Positions 25,065 through 34,387 of a DNA stretch of 64,000 nucleotides are shown here, one piece after another; the stretch's first letter is position 1; every line of letters begins with the position of its first letter. Location of the stretch: assembly GCF_029024945.1 (NCBI RefSeq), contig NZ_CP118976.1, positions 496,001-560,000 of the forward strand, given 5' to 3'. The DNA comes from Staphylococcus succinus. Lineage in GTDB: Bacteria > Bacillota > Bacilli > Staphylococcales > Staphylococcaceae. The notes beneath the pieces were generated by a model, which was not told the origin of the DNA, did not search any database, and saw only the letters and a program-made list of their open reading frames with translations. The position numbers were made by a program, and so were the translations under genes.

Positions 25065-25577
25065 ATGACAGAAATAACACATCTTACTTTTGGTTCGGAC
25101 GATGCAGCTATTACAGTAGAATCATTTATAAACTTTGCATGTCCTTATTGTAAAAATTATTTTAAAGCTGCAGATAAAACACTGCAACCGCTTATAGAGC
25201 AAGGAAAAGTGAAACACGTCATCAAACACTTTGATAAAACAAAGCAAGGTTTATTAAAAGGTACAATTGCTAATATTTATTTGGATTATCACCAACCAGA
25301 TGAAACATTAAAAATCATTCATAAACTATATGATACGCAACGAGAATGGAAAGTCAGCTTTGCTGCTATTGAAGGGAAAATGGAGCAAGAATTTAAATTA
25401 ACGCCTCGAAATTCGGCAGATGCGCGGTCATTGGCAATTCATACAGAAACCTTTGAAAGGGGAATCAACGGAATTCCAACAGTGTTTATTAATGGTGAAA
25501 AGTTTGAGTTTAATCCCTTAGAAGATACACAAAATGTCATCGAATCAAAATTAGTACAACAAATAAATGAAGCATAA
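25065..25577 (+). CDS. DsbA-like thioredoxin-fold protein (cytosolic)
   Basis: A 170-residue thioredoxin-fold protein with a CPYC active site at Cys26-Cys29 and the cis-proline loop GIPTVFING near residue 143-150. There is no signal peptide or lipobox, so it acts in the cytosol, unlike the lipoprotein DsbA at 62929. It may be a thiol oxidoreductase in stress defence; the partner is unknown. It is a single gene, with a terminator shared with the converging glutamate-synthase-like gene. Confidence 0.85.
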   Translation: MTEITHLTFGSDDAAITVESFINFACPYCKNYFKAADKTLQPLIEQGKVKHVIKHFDKTKQGLLKGTIANIYLDYHQPDETLKIIHKLYDTQREWKVSFAAIEGKMEQEFKLTPRNSADARSLAIHTETFERGINGIPTVFINGEKFEFNPLEDTQNVIESKLVQQINEA

Positions 25578-25591
25578 TTTTTTATAAAAAT

Positions 25592-25650
25592 AAGCTCTAT
25601 GACTACGAACAGTATGTTGGGTACTGATGCATATCATAGAGCTTTTTATA
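25592..25650. terminator. Bidirectional intrinsic terminator
   Basis: AAGCTCTATGA pairs with TCATAGAGCTT and is followed by TTTATATT on the plus strand, with A/T-rich sequence on the other side. The 31-base loop is long. Confidence 0.75.
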
Positions 25651-27237
25651 TTATTTAGTAGATTCAATTAATTTTAATTTATAGTCTTGGACGGATTGAA
25701 TGCCGCCATCTTTCTTTTTAATAATAATATGTTCTTTAGATATCTTTGTAGGAGATTCTACGCCCACTGCAGCTGCTATATTAAATAATCCCTCGTGCAA
25801 GCTTGTAACAAAATTAGTTACGCGATATTTTTTCTCATCTATACTCAAACCTTTTTCTCTCTTAGGATCAGTCGTTGCCACTCCAACAGGACAAGTATTC
25901 ATATGACATTGTTGGCTCATAATACATCCAACACTAATCATCATCCCACGAGCTACATTTATTACATCAGCACCAAGGCCTAGTGCAATCGCAATTTTAT
26001 CAGGGGTTATGAGTTTACCGGAGGCGAAAATTTTAATACGATCTCGGATTCCATATTTTTCAAGTATTGCTGTTAAGATAGGTAAAGCAGTAAATAATGG
26101 TAAACCGACACCATCTTCTAATTCCTGGAAGGTAGCGCCTGTGCCGCCTTCTCCACCATCAACAGTAATAAAGTTTGGATATTGTTGAGTCTGAATCATA
26201 GCATCAACTAGCGCTTCAACTTCAGATATTTTGCTGATGACAATTTTAAAGCCAACAGGTTTTTGACCATGATATTGTAGATTATTTACCCAATTGAGCA
26301 ATGCTTCTGGTGTATCTATATTATCAAAACGATTAGGAGAATTAATTGTTTTCCAAGGTTCAACATTTCTAATTTCTGCTATTTCCTCTGTAACTTTGTT
26401 GCCTTGCATGTGTCCACCACGCGTTTTTGCACCTTGCGCCAACTTAATTTCAAATGCTTTTACTGCTTTATTATTAGCAAGCTGTAGAAATGCTTTTAAA
26501 TCAAACTCACCTGCTTTATTTCTTACTCCAAAGTAACCGGGGCCTATTTGAAAGATGATATCAGCATGCCCTGAAAGGTGATATTTTGACAATCCGCCTT
26601 CACCTGTATTCATCCAAGTACCAGCGCGTCCCAGTCCTTTTGAAAGTGCAGTAATAGCGTGACTACCTAAGGCGCCGTAGCTCATACCAGATTGACCGAC
26701 TAACCGCTTCAATTTGAAAGGATACTTAAGGTCATTACCGAGTATTATGGCATCTTCATCAGATAAATAATAGGGATCTATTTCAGTTTTATTACGATGT
26801 TCTTCACGATCCAATAAACGTTCATTATCAATGTGGTATACAAACGTTGAAATCATAGGTGATTGATCGATGTGTAATTCAGTCGTTTGAAGTGGAAACA
26901 TTGTATTTTGAATATAAAAGCCATCTTCGTATTTTTGTTGTGTACCAAAACTTGTCATGCGCGTATTGTATTTTCCTGCAATCACAATATTAATAAAGTC
27001 ATTACGTGAAAAGGGCTTACCTTCAGTATCTGCCAAAAATAAATACTGTCGGAGTTCTGGGCCTATTTTTTCAACGAAGTAACGTACACGCGCAAGTAAA
27101 GGATAATTTCGTAACACGCTATGTTGTTTTTGACGTTTATCTTTAAATAGTAATAGTACGCCAATGATGAGCATACTTAATAAAAATAAAACAATAGTGA
27201 TGTTCACGATGAATTGCAATACAGTTAATATAGCCAT
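25651..27237 (-). CDS. Membrane-anchored FMN-binding glutamate synthase-like protein
   Basis: A 528-residue protein holding only the FMN/iron-sulfur synthase domain of glutamate synthase behind an N-terminal transmembrane helix (about residues 8-30). The 3Fe-4S cysteines follow the GltS spacing C-x5-C-x4-C in CIMSQQCHMNTC (near 433-444), and KISKEH/GGEGGT stretches match the FMN barrel. The amidotransferase domain is missing, so it cannot use glutamine alone as a normal GltB does. Stand-alone members are common in Firmicutes and archaea, with an unproven reaction. It is monocistronic. Confidence 0.88.
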   Translation of the reverse strand: MAILTVLQFIVNITIVLFLLSMLIIGVLLLFKDKRQKQHSVLRNYPLLARVRYFVEKIGPELRQYLFLADTEGKPFSRNDFINIVIAGKYNTRMTSFGTQQKYEDGFYIQNTMFPLQTTELHIDQSPMISTFVYHIDNERLLDREEHRNKTEIDPYYLSDEDAIILGNDLKYPFKLKRLVGQSGMSYGALGSHAITALSKGLGRAGTWMNTGEGGLSKYHLSGHADIIFQIGPGYFGVRNKAGEFDLKAFLQLANNKAVKAFEIKLAQGAKTRGGHMQGNKVTEEIAEIRNVEPWKTINSPNRFDNIDTPEALLNWVNNLQYHGQKPVGFKIVISKISEVEALVDAMIQTQQYPNFITVDGGEGGTGATFQELEDGVGLPLFTALPILTAILEKYGIRDRIKIFASGKLITPDKIAIALGLGADVINVARGMMISVGCIMSQQCHMNTCPVGVATTDPKREKGLSIDEKKYRVTNFVTSLHEGLFNIAAAVGVESPTKISKEHIIIKKKDGGIQSVQDYKLKLIESTK

Positions 27238-27428
27238 TTCATACCCCTCCTATTTATGTATATACTACAACAAAAAACAAATATTACAACAATTCTATCA
27301 ACGAAAAAATATATCTTTTAATATTATATTTTTTATAAAAATATATAAACTTTCATTTTATGAGATGTACATATTTAGAATAAATCGTGATATATTGTAT
27401 ATATTATTGAGAAAGGTGTTTTATTTAC

Positions 27429-28208
27429 ATGACAGAACAATTAAAACAACAAAGAGATGTTACAGATGAAATGAATATTTGGCGACAAAATAAAGTTGTA
27501 AAAAAAGATTTTTGGCTAATTCCTATTTATATAATTACTTATACTATTATTCCTACAATGTTATTTCTTTTTCTCTATATTATAATGTTAACCTTAAATA
27601 TGAAAAATGAAGCTTTAATTTCAACTAATACGATTACAATTTTAGGTGGATTACTTGCTGAAATCATTATTTTATTAAGTTTTTATGCCTTTCATCATAA
27701 AGAGGGTATTGCTTATATTGGTATAAAGCGGTTTAAAAATGTAACTAGATATATATTACTTATAATAGCGACCTATATGTTCATTATTATTTTATCACCT
27801 ATATATGAATGGTTAATCACCTTTTTACCTAAAGCATTGCAATATGGGGTAACAGAGAATCAAAAAGAAATAAACGGTATGTTTAAAGAGAAGTGGCTAT
27901 TACCGTTAGTGTTTTTAGATATTGTAATCCTTACACCTATGATTGAGGAATTATTATTTAGACATTTAATTATTCATGAATTAGGCAAAAAAATTACATA
28001 TAGTTTGGCAGCAATGCTTTCTGTGATTCTCTTTGCAAGCATTCACGTATTGGGAGCAACTTCTCCATTTGAAATTGGTGGATATATCATTATCGCTACA
28101 GGTCTTGTTTTTGTTTATCTTAAGAGTGGTATGAATTTGGCGGTATCTATTTCGCTACATGCATTAATTAATTTTATTTCATTTATAGCTACAATCGTTT
28201 TTAAATAA
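27429..28208 (+). CDS. CPBP family intramembrane metalloprotease
   Basis: A 259-residue membrane protein of the CPBP (Abi/CAAX-like) glutamic protease family, with about seven hydrophobic segments. The catalytic motifs are in place: EELLFR at 173-178, His206 (SIHVLGA) and His244 with Asn248 (HALIN). Relatives in lactic acid bacteria protect against own bacteriocins, while MroQ in S. aureus processes the agr signal peptide. No bacteriocin or prepeptide gene lies nearby, so the substrate is unknown. An upstream GAGAAAGG serves as ribosome binding site. Confidence 0.9.
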   Translation: MTEQLKQQRDVTDEMNIWRQNKVVKKDFWLIPIYIITYTIIPTMLFLFLYIIMLTLNMKNEALISTNTITILGGLLAEIIILLSFYAFHHKEGIAYIGIKRFKNVTRYILLIIATYMFIIILSPIYEWLITFLPKALQYGVTENQKEINGMFKEKWLLPLVFLDIVILTPMIEELLFRHLIIHELGKKITYSLAAMLSVILFASIHVLGATSPFEIGGYIIIATGLVFVYLKSGMNLAVSISLHALINFISFIATIVFK

Positions 28209-28279
28209 AAGTATAACGCAGAGCGTTGTTTATAAAGACTTATATATCCTAGCAATCAGAATGATAGTCATTTGTCATG

Positions 28280-28311
28280 TTAATAAAGCATATATAGTAA
28301 TGCTTTATTAA
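28280..28311. repeat. Perfect inverted repeat upstream of fetAB
   Basis: TTAATAAAGCAT and ATGCTTTATTAA pair perfectly over 12 bases across 8 bases. It lacks a T-tail on the plus strand, so a role as operator of the fetAB unit (59 bases downstream) is as likely as transcription termination behind the CPBP gene. Confidence 0.5.
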
Positions 28312-28369
28312 TACCGCTATCTGTTTGGGATATCATTTAAATGGCGTATCAATGATAGGAGGTTATAAG

Positions 28370-29020
28370 ATGTTAAAATTAGAAAATATCTCATATAAGG
28401 TAGATAATCGAGTCATTATTAATGATCTTAACCTAAAGATAGAAAAAGGTGACACAATTGCTATTATAGGGCCTTCTGGAAGTGGTAAGAGCACCTTGTT
28501 ACGCCTTATTAGTAATCTAATTAGCCCTACGCAAGGTGAATTATATTTAAACGGCAAAGCATACAATCAAATTAACCCGGAAAGATTACGCATGGATATC
28601 AGTTATTTACTACAAGAAAGTGATTTATTTGATAGAACCATAGGTGAAAATTTAGCATTTCCATCTATTGCGAGGGGTGATAAATTTGATCGAAAAAAAG
28701 CCAAATCATTATTGAAAGCAGTAGGATTAGGACATTATCATTTTAATACTCGAGTAGAGCGATTATCTGGTGGAGAACGTCAACGTATTACAATCGCTAG
28801 ACAATTGATGTATACACCTAAAATGCTGTTGTTAGACGAAGCAACAAGTGCTTTAGATACTGAAAATAGCGAAAATATTGAAAGAATTATATTTAAATTA
28901 GCTGAAGAAGGCATTTCTGTTTTGTGGATTACACATAGTAATAATCAAAGTATGAGACATTTTAAAAAGCGTATTCGACTCGTTGATGGCAAAATTGAGA
29001 AGGAGGAGCATTTACGATGA
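28370..29020 (+). CDS. fetA: ABC transporter ATP-binding protein, FetA type
   Basis: A 216-residue ATPase of the FetAB (YbbL-YbbM) iron exporter. Walker A GPSGSGKST is at 34-42, the ABC signature LSGGERQ at 132-138 and Walker B LLLDEATS at 153-160. An upstream in-frame ATG at 28325 is rejected because AGGAGG lies 9 bases before 28370. Its stop codon overlaps the fetB start by 4 bases. In E. coli the pair exports iron under oxidative stress; a role in metal export here is inferred from homology only. Confidence 0.92.
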   Translation: MLKLENISYKVDNRVIINDLNLKIEKGDTIAIIGPSGSGKSTLLRLISNLISPTQGELYLNGKAYNQINPERLRMDISYLLQESDLFDRTIGENLAFPSIARGDKFDRKKAKSLLKAVGLGHYHFNTRVERLSGGERQRITIARQLMYTPKMLLLDEATSALDTENSENIERIIFKLAEEGISVLWITHSNNQSMRHFKKRIRLVDGKIEKEEHLR

Positions 29021-29793
29021 GTACAACCGCGTTAGCACTTACAGGATTATTGTTGCTCTTTCCAATTATTGTATCGTATAAAGAGAAATTACATATTATT
29101 AAAGACTTACTTATTGCCACGATACGTGCTGTTGTACAGCTTGTGATTTTGGGATACTTATTGCATTTTATTTTTAATGTGAATCAAAAATGGATCTTAC
29201 TCTTATTTGTGCTAGTCATCATTATAAATGCTTCTTGGAATACGATAGGTAGGGCATCACCTGTAATGCATCATGTTTTCTGGATATCATTCATTGCGAT
29301 TTTTATTGGTGTGGCATTGCCTTTAACAGGTGTTATATTAACTGGAGCAATTCAATTTAAACCTAATGAACTAATACCTGTATCTGGAATGTTGGGGAGT
29401 AATGGGATGATTGCAATCAATTTGGCATATCAGAATTTAGATAGAGAATTTGTAAAAGAAATGAGTCAGATTGAGGCGAAGTTGGCATTAGGAGCAAACC
29501 CCAAAATTTCTTCTAAAGCAACGATTCGTGATAGTGTAAAGACTGCAATTGTACCAACTATTGACTCAGTAAAGACTTATGGCATTGTATCTATACCAGG
29601 AATGATGACAGGTTTAATCATTGGGGGCGTTGCGCCATTAGATGCAGTTAAATTTCAATTAATGGTTGTATTTATTCATACCACAGCGACGATTATGTCA
29701 GCGCTTATTGCAACTTATTTAAGTTATAAACAATTTTTCAATGAACGTCATCAACTTATAGGGCGAGAGTTATTGAAAGAAAAAAAGTTATGA
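29017..29793 (+). CDS. fetB: ABC transporter permease, FetB type
   Basis: A 258-residue membrane partner of the UPF0014/YbbM family, with six to seven transmembrane segments and the conserved cytosolic loop EAKLALGANPKISSKATIRD that marks the family and SVKTYGIVSIPGMMTGLIIG split by my reading. It overlaps fetA by 4 bases (ATGA), so both products are made in fixed proportion. A terminator follows 37 bases after the stop codon. Confidence 0.92.
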   Translation: MSTTALALTGLLLLFPIIVSYKEKLHIIKDLLIATIRAVVQLVILGYLLHFIFNVNQKWILLLFVLVIIINASWNTIGRASPVMHHVFWISFIAIFIGVALPLTGVILTGAIQFKPNELIPVSGMLGSNGMIAINLAYQNLDREFVKEMSQIEAKLALGANPKISSKATIRDSVKTAIVPTIDSVKTYGIVSIPGMMTGLIIGGVAPLDAVKFQLMVVFIHTTATIMSALIATYLSYKQFFNERHQLIGRELLKEKKL

Positions 29794-29829
29794 AAATTAA
29801 ATCTGGATATTGTTATAAATCATATTTAT

Positions 29830-29866
29830 CCCTCTTTAATATAGTCGTATTAAAGGGGGTTTCTAT
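29830..29866 (+). terminator. Intrinsic terminator of fetAB
   Basis: CCCTCTTTAATA pairs with TATTAAAGGGGG (one wobble) around a 6-base loop and is followed by TTTCT. Confidence 0.85.
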
Positions 29867-29947
29867 GTGCAAGATATTTTAAGTTATATAGTTCATATTT
29901 TTCTCAATAAAAGGTAATTAAATTATTAATCTTATATAAGGATAAAG

Positions 29948-29976
29948 CGTCAATGTGTTGACGTATGGTTTATAAT
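29948..29976 (+). promoter_or_regulatory. Operator-like palindrome before a TATAAT box
   Basis: The perfect inverted repeat CGTCAA-TGTG-TTGACG is at 29948-29963, 7 bases ahead of TATAAT at 29971-29976. No consensus -35 sits 17 bases ahead of the -10, which suggests that the promoter needs an activator or is repressed from this site. It controls the MFS gene starting 51 bases later. Confidence 0.5.
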
Positions 29977-30026
29977 ATAAGAGTTATGAAAAATTTTAAA
30001 AATAACTCGAGAAAGGAGTGTATAGT

Positions 30027-31199
30027 ATGTCAGCTATGCGTATCATAACCTTTATTTTAAGTATATTTATCGTGGGTATGGTAGAAATGATGGTAGCCGG
30101 TATTATGAATTTAATGAGTAATGATCTTCATGTATCTGAAGCTATAGTGGGTCAGTTGGTGACATTATATGCCATCACTTTTGCAATTGCTGGTCCTATA
30201 TTAGTTAAACTGACAAATCGTTTTTCACCAAGACCTGTTTTATTATCGGCGCTTGCGATTTTTATTGTAGGCAACGTAATTATCGCAATAGCGCCGAATT
30301 TTACAATTTTAGTGTTGGGCCGTATATTATCATCTGCAGCGGCAGCTTTAATCGTTGTAAAAATTCTTGCTTTAACAGCATTGTTAACTGCGCCTCAACA
30401 TCGTGGGAAAATGATAGGTATCGTTTATTCTGGTTTTAGTGGTGCCAATGTATTTGGTGTGCCGATTGGGACAATTATTGGCGATCTTGTAGGATGGCGT
30501 TATACCTTTTTATTTATTGTTGCTGTCAGTCTTATTGTAGGCGTGTTAATGTTTATATATGTGCCTAAACCAATGTTTCAAGAGACTACTGAAACGAGTA
30601 ATAATAGAGAAAACTCAAGTACAAAATCTAAAATTTTACGACCTACAGAAATTGTGAAATTCCTAGGTATCACATTCTTATTACTTGTAGCTAATTCAGT
30701 AACATTTATTTATATTAATCCGTTAATATTATCTGGAGGTCATGATTTATCATTTGTATCAATAGCGTTACTCATTAATGGTATCGCAGGTGTAATAGGG
30801 ACTTCTATGGGTGGTTTCTTATCAGATAAATTAACAAGTAAACGTTGGTTAACGATTGCCACAACCATTTTTATTATCATGCTATTGATATTGAATATAT
30901 TCTTGCCAGGAACAGGTTTACTATTATTGGTGATATTTATGTGGAACATTATGCAATGGAGTACTAATCCAGCTATCCAAAGTGGTATGATCGAACATGT
31001 CGAAGGTGATACAAGCCAAGTAATGAGCTGGAATATGTCCAGTCTTAATGCCGGTATAGGTATTGGCGGTATAGTTGGAGGATTAGTCGTGTCGAACCTC
31101 AACGTACTTGCGACTACTTATTTCTCTGCTGCAATTGCTATTGTGGCTCTTATCTTAGTATTGAGTTTGAAAAATATTTCAAAATATAATCATGCATAA
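30027..31199 (+). CDS. MFS transporter (AraJ/DHA1-like)
   Basis: A 390-residue, 12-helix major facilitator of the drug/sugar efflux DHA1 group. It begins with hydrophobic segments at once, holds a typical motif C-like stretch (GIGIGGIVGGLV) and the short cytosolic loop (TSNNRENSSTKSK) between helices 6 and 7. The GTG at 30018 overlaps the GAAAGGAG ribosome site, so the ATG at 30027 is chosen. The substrate is unknown. A palindrome in the promoter region points to dedicated control, though no regulator gene is adjacent. Confidence 0.88.
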   Translation: MSAMRIITFILSIFIVGMVEMMVAGIMNLMSNDLHVSEAIVGQLVTLYAITFAIAGPILVKLTNRFSPRPVLLSALAIFIVGNVIIAIAPNFTILVLGRILSSAAAALIVVKILALTALLTAPQHRGKMIGIVYSGFSGANVFGVPIGTIIGDLVGWRYTFLFIVAVSLIVGVLMFIYVPKPMFQETTETSNNRENSSTKSKILRPTEIVKFLGITFLLLVANSVTFIYINPLILSGGHDLSFVSIALLINGIAGVIGTSMGGFLSDKLTSKRWLTIATTIFIIMLLILNIFLPGTGLLLLVIFMWNIMQWSTNPAIQSGMIEHVEGDTSQVMSWNMSSLNAGIGIGGIVGGLVVSNLNVLATTYFSAAIAIVALILVLSLKNISKYNHA

Positions 31200-31303
31200 A
31201 AGAGTATAGACAAAAGTTGAACATTTGGAAGGTTTCTAAAAATACCAAACAACTGATATGCCCGTTTAATTTAAAACAAAGTTAAACTTTTATGCCAGAG
31301 CAA

Positions 31304-31347
31304 AAACAAACCAAGCGCTAAAAGTAGAGTTTGGTTTGTTTTTTTAT
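31304..31347. terminator. Intrinsic terminator, probably bidirectional
   Basis: AAACAAACCAA pairs with TTGGTTTGTTT over 11 bases, followed by T8 on the plus strand. It ends the MFS gene and may also stop transcripts from the converging permease gene. Confidence 0.88.
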
Positions 31348-31443
31348 TAAATTCTTAATTTGGCTAATTTCATTATAATTTCAAAGTTTTTTTAATGCAC
31401 TTTGCTATTTTAATTTTTTAATCAGTATATAGCAGATAATGAA

Positions 31444-32805
31444 TCAAGATTTAATTGTTTCTTTAGATTGTTTAGCTGTATTAAAAGTTATTGAATTAAT
31501 TTTTAAATTAAGTTTACGATTAGAAAAGTGCGCGATCAATGCTGAAAGTGCAATATAGGTGACAGTTCCAATAATATAGATTAATTTCAAATCAGAAATG
31601 AGCAAATAGGATTGATATATTAATACAATAACTGCTATAACAGCAATGATTAATAATATAGGATACGGTATGTTAAATGGAGATTGCTGATATGCTTTAG
31701 GATATTTTTTAGGCAATTGTGTGACAGCAATCGCTGGAAATGCAAAGACTATAAGTGATATGCCTGTACCGAGTTGAGCAACGACGTTTAAAGACATGCC
31801 GAAAATAATAGGTAAAGCGCCTATAATATAAAAGATGAATAATAACCAATGAGGTGTTCCAAAGCGTTTATTTACATTACCTAAGGCTTTGGGTAAGTAA
31901 CCATCCTGTATGGCTATAAGTAAACTTTTGGTTACCCATGTAAATGTAGAGTTTAACGTGGTTGCCAATGCAAACATTGCACCACCTACCATAAAGAAAA
32001 TAAAAATGGGTGTAGGTAATACTTCTTTGGCAACACTTGTTAATGGTCTCCCAGAGACTTCCGGTATAGGTAGTACGCCGACAGCTATTGACGCAATAAA
32101 TGCGTACAGTAAACCTACAAAAATCGTCGCAACTATTATAACAATAGGTATATCACGTTTAGGGTTTTTCATTTCACCACCAAGTTCAGCTACAACTTGA
32201 GCGCCACCTGTAGCAAAAGATACTAAGCCTACCGCAGTAAAGAATCCTGTGAAACCGTCAGGTAACATTGAAGCCGGTGTGAATACATTAAAGTTAACAT
32301 GAGGCATACCAAAAATGATGAAGCATGAAAGTGCAATGATTAAGGTAATAACCATTAAATTACCAACGATAGAGGCTGATTTTACACCTACAAGATTCAC
32401 TATAAATAGAAGTGTCAATAACACAAATGCAGCTGTTCTAATTGGTATACTAGGGAACAAACCTTCAAGGTATTGAGCAAATGAAAGTGCATAGAGAGAT
32501 AATGTAATTTGTATGAAAATGAAAAGGAGCAACCAAAATATTCCGATTTTTGGAGATAATAAACGACTTGTATATTGATACATTCCACCTGTTGTAGGTA
32601 ACGTTGAACCTAAAATTGCGATAGGAAACATTGTTAGTAACGTTATAATTGAGGATAAAATAAATGCTGGTGTGATGCCGCTACCAGTCATTTGAATCCC
32701 GATGCCAGTGAGTGACATGACCCCTGCCCCTATAATTTGTCCGATTGCAATCCCCATAACATCAGTTAAACCTAATACTTTTTTTAAATTTGTTGTTTGT
32801 TGCAC
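31444..32805 (-). CDS. APC family amino acid permease
   Basis: A 453-residue amino acid-polyamine-organocation permease with 12 hydrophobic segments. The helix 1 unwound motif GQIIGAGVM (18-26) and the SFATGGAQVVAELGGEMKNP segment (about 197-216) are family hallmarks. The substrate cannot be told from sequence; serine, alanine and other small amino acids are handled by relatives. It diverges from the DUF1801-type gene at 32994 and has no operon partner. Confidence 0.9.
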   Translation of the reverse strand: MQQTTNLKKVLGLTDVMGIAIGQIIGAGVMSLTGIGIQMTGSGITPAFILSSIITLLTMFPIAILGSTLPTTGGMYQYTSRLLSPKIGIFWLLLFIFIQITLSLYALSFAQYLEGLFPSIPIRTAAFVLLTLLFIVNLVGVKSASIVGNLMVITLIIALSCFIIFGMPHVNFNVFTPASMLPDGFTGFFTAVGLVSFATGGAQVVAELGGEMKNPKRDIPIVIIVATIFVGLLYAFIASIAVGVLPIPEVSGRPLTSVAKEVLPTPIFIFFMVGGAMFALATTLNSTFTWVTKSLLIAIQDGYLPKALGNVNKRFGTPHWLLFIFYIIGALPIIFGMSLNVVAQLGTGISLIVFAFPAIAVTQLPKKYPKAYQQSPFNIPYPILLIIAVIAVIVLIYQSYLLISDLKLIYIIGTVTYIALSALIAHFSNRKLNLKINSITFNTAKQSKETIKS

Positions 32806-32993
32806 TCAATCACCCCTGAAAATGTATGTAATAAAATAATTAAAAGTATCATAGCATAATATTTTATTAATTCATAGTAAGTCAATCGGAATACTTTGTT
32901 TATTTTGGATTTACCTCATATACATAGATAAATAAAAGAGAATCATAGTAAAATGAGGGTAAATATAAATAAAATGAAAAGGTGGGATATCTA

Positions 32994-33590
32994 ATGGCTA
33001 ATCAACAACACCATGTAAAGGTAGATGCTTTTATAGAGCGGTTAAATCAATGGCAAGAGGAGTTCAAAACACTCAGAACAATCATTCAGAAAACAGAATT
33101 AATCGAAGATTATAAGTGGATGCATCCATGCTATACTTTTGAAAATAAAAATGTTGTAATTGTCCAAGATTTTAAACATTATTGTGCTTTATTATTTGAA
33201 AAAGGGGCAATTATGGATGATCCTTATGAATCATTGATTCAACAAACCAAAAATGTACAAGCTGCTAGACAGTTGAGATTTAAAAATTTAGAAGAAATAG
33301 AGCGACGTAAAGATGAAATTAAGTGGTATCTAGACGAAGCCATACGTATAGAACAATCTGGAAAACAAGTACCTATGAAGCAAACCGAAGATTATGCTAT
33401 GCCAGATGAGTTGCAAGCGAAACTCGAAACTATGCCTGAACTGAAAGAAGCATTTAATCAGTTAACTCCAGGAAGACAACGGCAATACATGTTTTATATT
33501 GGACAGGCTAAAAGATCGACAACACGAGAACAACGCGTAGAAAAGTATGTAACACATATTTTAGATGGAAAAGGCTTGAAGGATAAATAA
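32994..33590 (+). CDS. YdeI/OmdD-associated family protein (DUF1801 domain)
   Basis: A 198-residue cytosolic protein with an N-terminal DUF1801 (YdhG-like) domain (WMHPCYTFENKNVV near 43-56) and a C-terminal OmdA/YdeI-type helical extension ending in the RQRQYMFYIGQAKRSTTREQ motif typical of this group. Function is unknown; the family appears in stress and permeability loci without clear biochemistry. The start at 32994 is preferred over 32982, because AAAGGTGGG lies at 32978-32986. Confidence 0.88.
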   Translation: MANQQHHVKVDAFIERLNQWQEEFKTLRTIIQKTELIEDYKWMHPCYTFENKNVVIVQDFKHYCALLFEKGAIMDDPYESLIQQTKNVQAARQLRFKNLEEIERRKDEIKWYLDEAIRIEQSGKQVPMKQTEDYAMPDELQAKLETMPELKEAFNQLTPGRQRQYMFYIGQAKRSTTREQRVEKYVTHILDGKGLKDK

Positions 33591-33643
33591 ACGTTAAACA
33601 CTTGTTAATACAATGTGTATAGACGAGTGGTAAAAAAGATAAG

Positions 33644-33672
33644 TTGCAACGTGGTACTATATCATATATAGT
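33644..33672 (+). promoter_or_regulatory. Sigma-A promoter of the TetR regulator gene
   Basis: TTGCAA (33644-33649), a 17-base spacer and TATAGT (33667-33672) form a near-consensus promoter ending 55 bases before the regulator gene. Confidence 0.7.
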
Positions 33673-33727
33673 TTGCTCGAATAAATAAATTTTTAGGTGA
33701 CTAGGAAATTGAAAGGGAGATGTACGC

Positions 33728-34273
33728 ATGCCAAGAGTTTCTAAGAGAACACAATTACTTGAAGCAGCGGCGGCAATTGTCAATGAACAAGGTAGTGAAT
33801 ACTTAACTTTGGATGCGGTTGCTAAGAAAGCTGGGGTTAGTAAAGGTGGATTACTGTATCATTTTAAAAATAAATTAACATTAGTACAAGGACTCGTTGA
33901 TCATGCTGATGAATTGTATAGAAGTAATGTGAATCACCGTGTGCAAGAAGATCCACAAGAACAAGGTAAGTGGGTACGGGCATTTATTGAAGCGACACGG
34001 GAACATCGTTCAGAAAATGCTTCTATAACTTCAGGGATGCTTGCAGCGCAAGGTATTAACAGTCAATTATTATTACCATTGCAAGACACTTATAAGACAT
34101 GGCAAAACAAAATTGAGCATGACGGTCTTGATAAGGTTGACGCTACGATAATAAGGTTGGCGATAGATGGTTTATGGTTATCGGAAATCTTTGGATTAGA
34201 TGCCCTTGATGAGTCTATGAGAGCACAAGTGTTAGATCGTTTAACAACTTATACAGACAATTCAAATACTTAA
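33728..34273 (+). CDS. TetR/AcrR family transcriptional regulator
   Basis: A 181-residue TetR-type repressor with an N-terminal helix-turn-helix (about residues 25-48, DAVAKKAGVSKGGLLYHFKN) and a C-terminal ligand domain beginning near 55. It lies just upstream of the carnitine catabolic genes on the same strand, but is separated from them by a terminator. The downstream promoter carries a dyad over its -10. I infer that it represses this unit and responds to carnitine or a pathway intermediate; neither is shown by sequence. Confidence 0.9.
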   Translation: MPRVSKRTQLLEAAAAIVNEQGSEYLTLDAVAKKAGVSKGGLLYHFKNKLTLVQGLVDHADELYRSNVNHRVQEDPQEQGKWVRAFIEATREHRSENASITSGMLAAQGINSQLLLPLQDTYKTWQNKIEHDGLDKVDATIIRLAIDGLWLSEIFGLDALDESMRAQVLDRLTTYTDNSNT

Positions 34274-34336
34274 AAATATAAAAATATAAAAAGAATTATA
34301 AAAAATAAAATACGTTATAAGGTGCAATAGTATAGG

Positions 34337-34372
34337 AATAATCAACAAGTTAAAGTTGATTATTCTTTTTTT
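34337..34372 (+). terminator. Intrinsic terminator of the TetR gene
   Basis: AATAATCAAC and GTTGATTATT pair perfectly over 10 bases around an 8-base loop, followed by CTTTTTTTTT. It insulates the regulator from the carnitine genes. Confidence 0.92.
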
Positions 34373-34387
34373 TAAATTTTCAAGGAC

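Noticed and set aside
27164..27469. Plus-strand frame of 101 codons covering the gap before the CPBP gene
   Set aside because: It overlaps the promoter region and the start of the CPBP gene in another frame, has a low-complexity Ile/Tyr-rich translation and no ribosome site.
33508..33783. Minus-strand frame opposite the TetR start region
   Set aside because: It crosses the TetR promoter and the end of the DUF1801-type gene without any start signal; no homology recognised.
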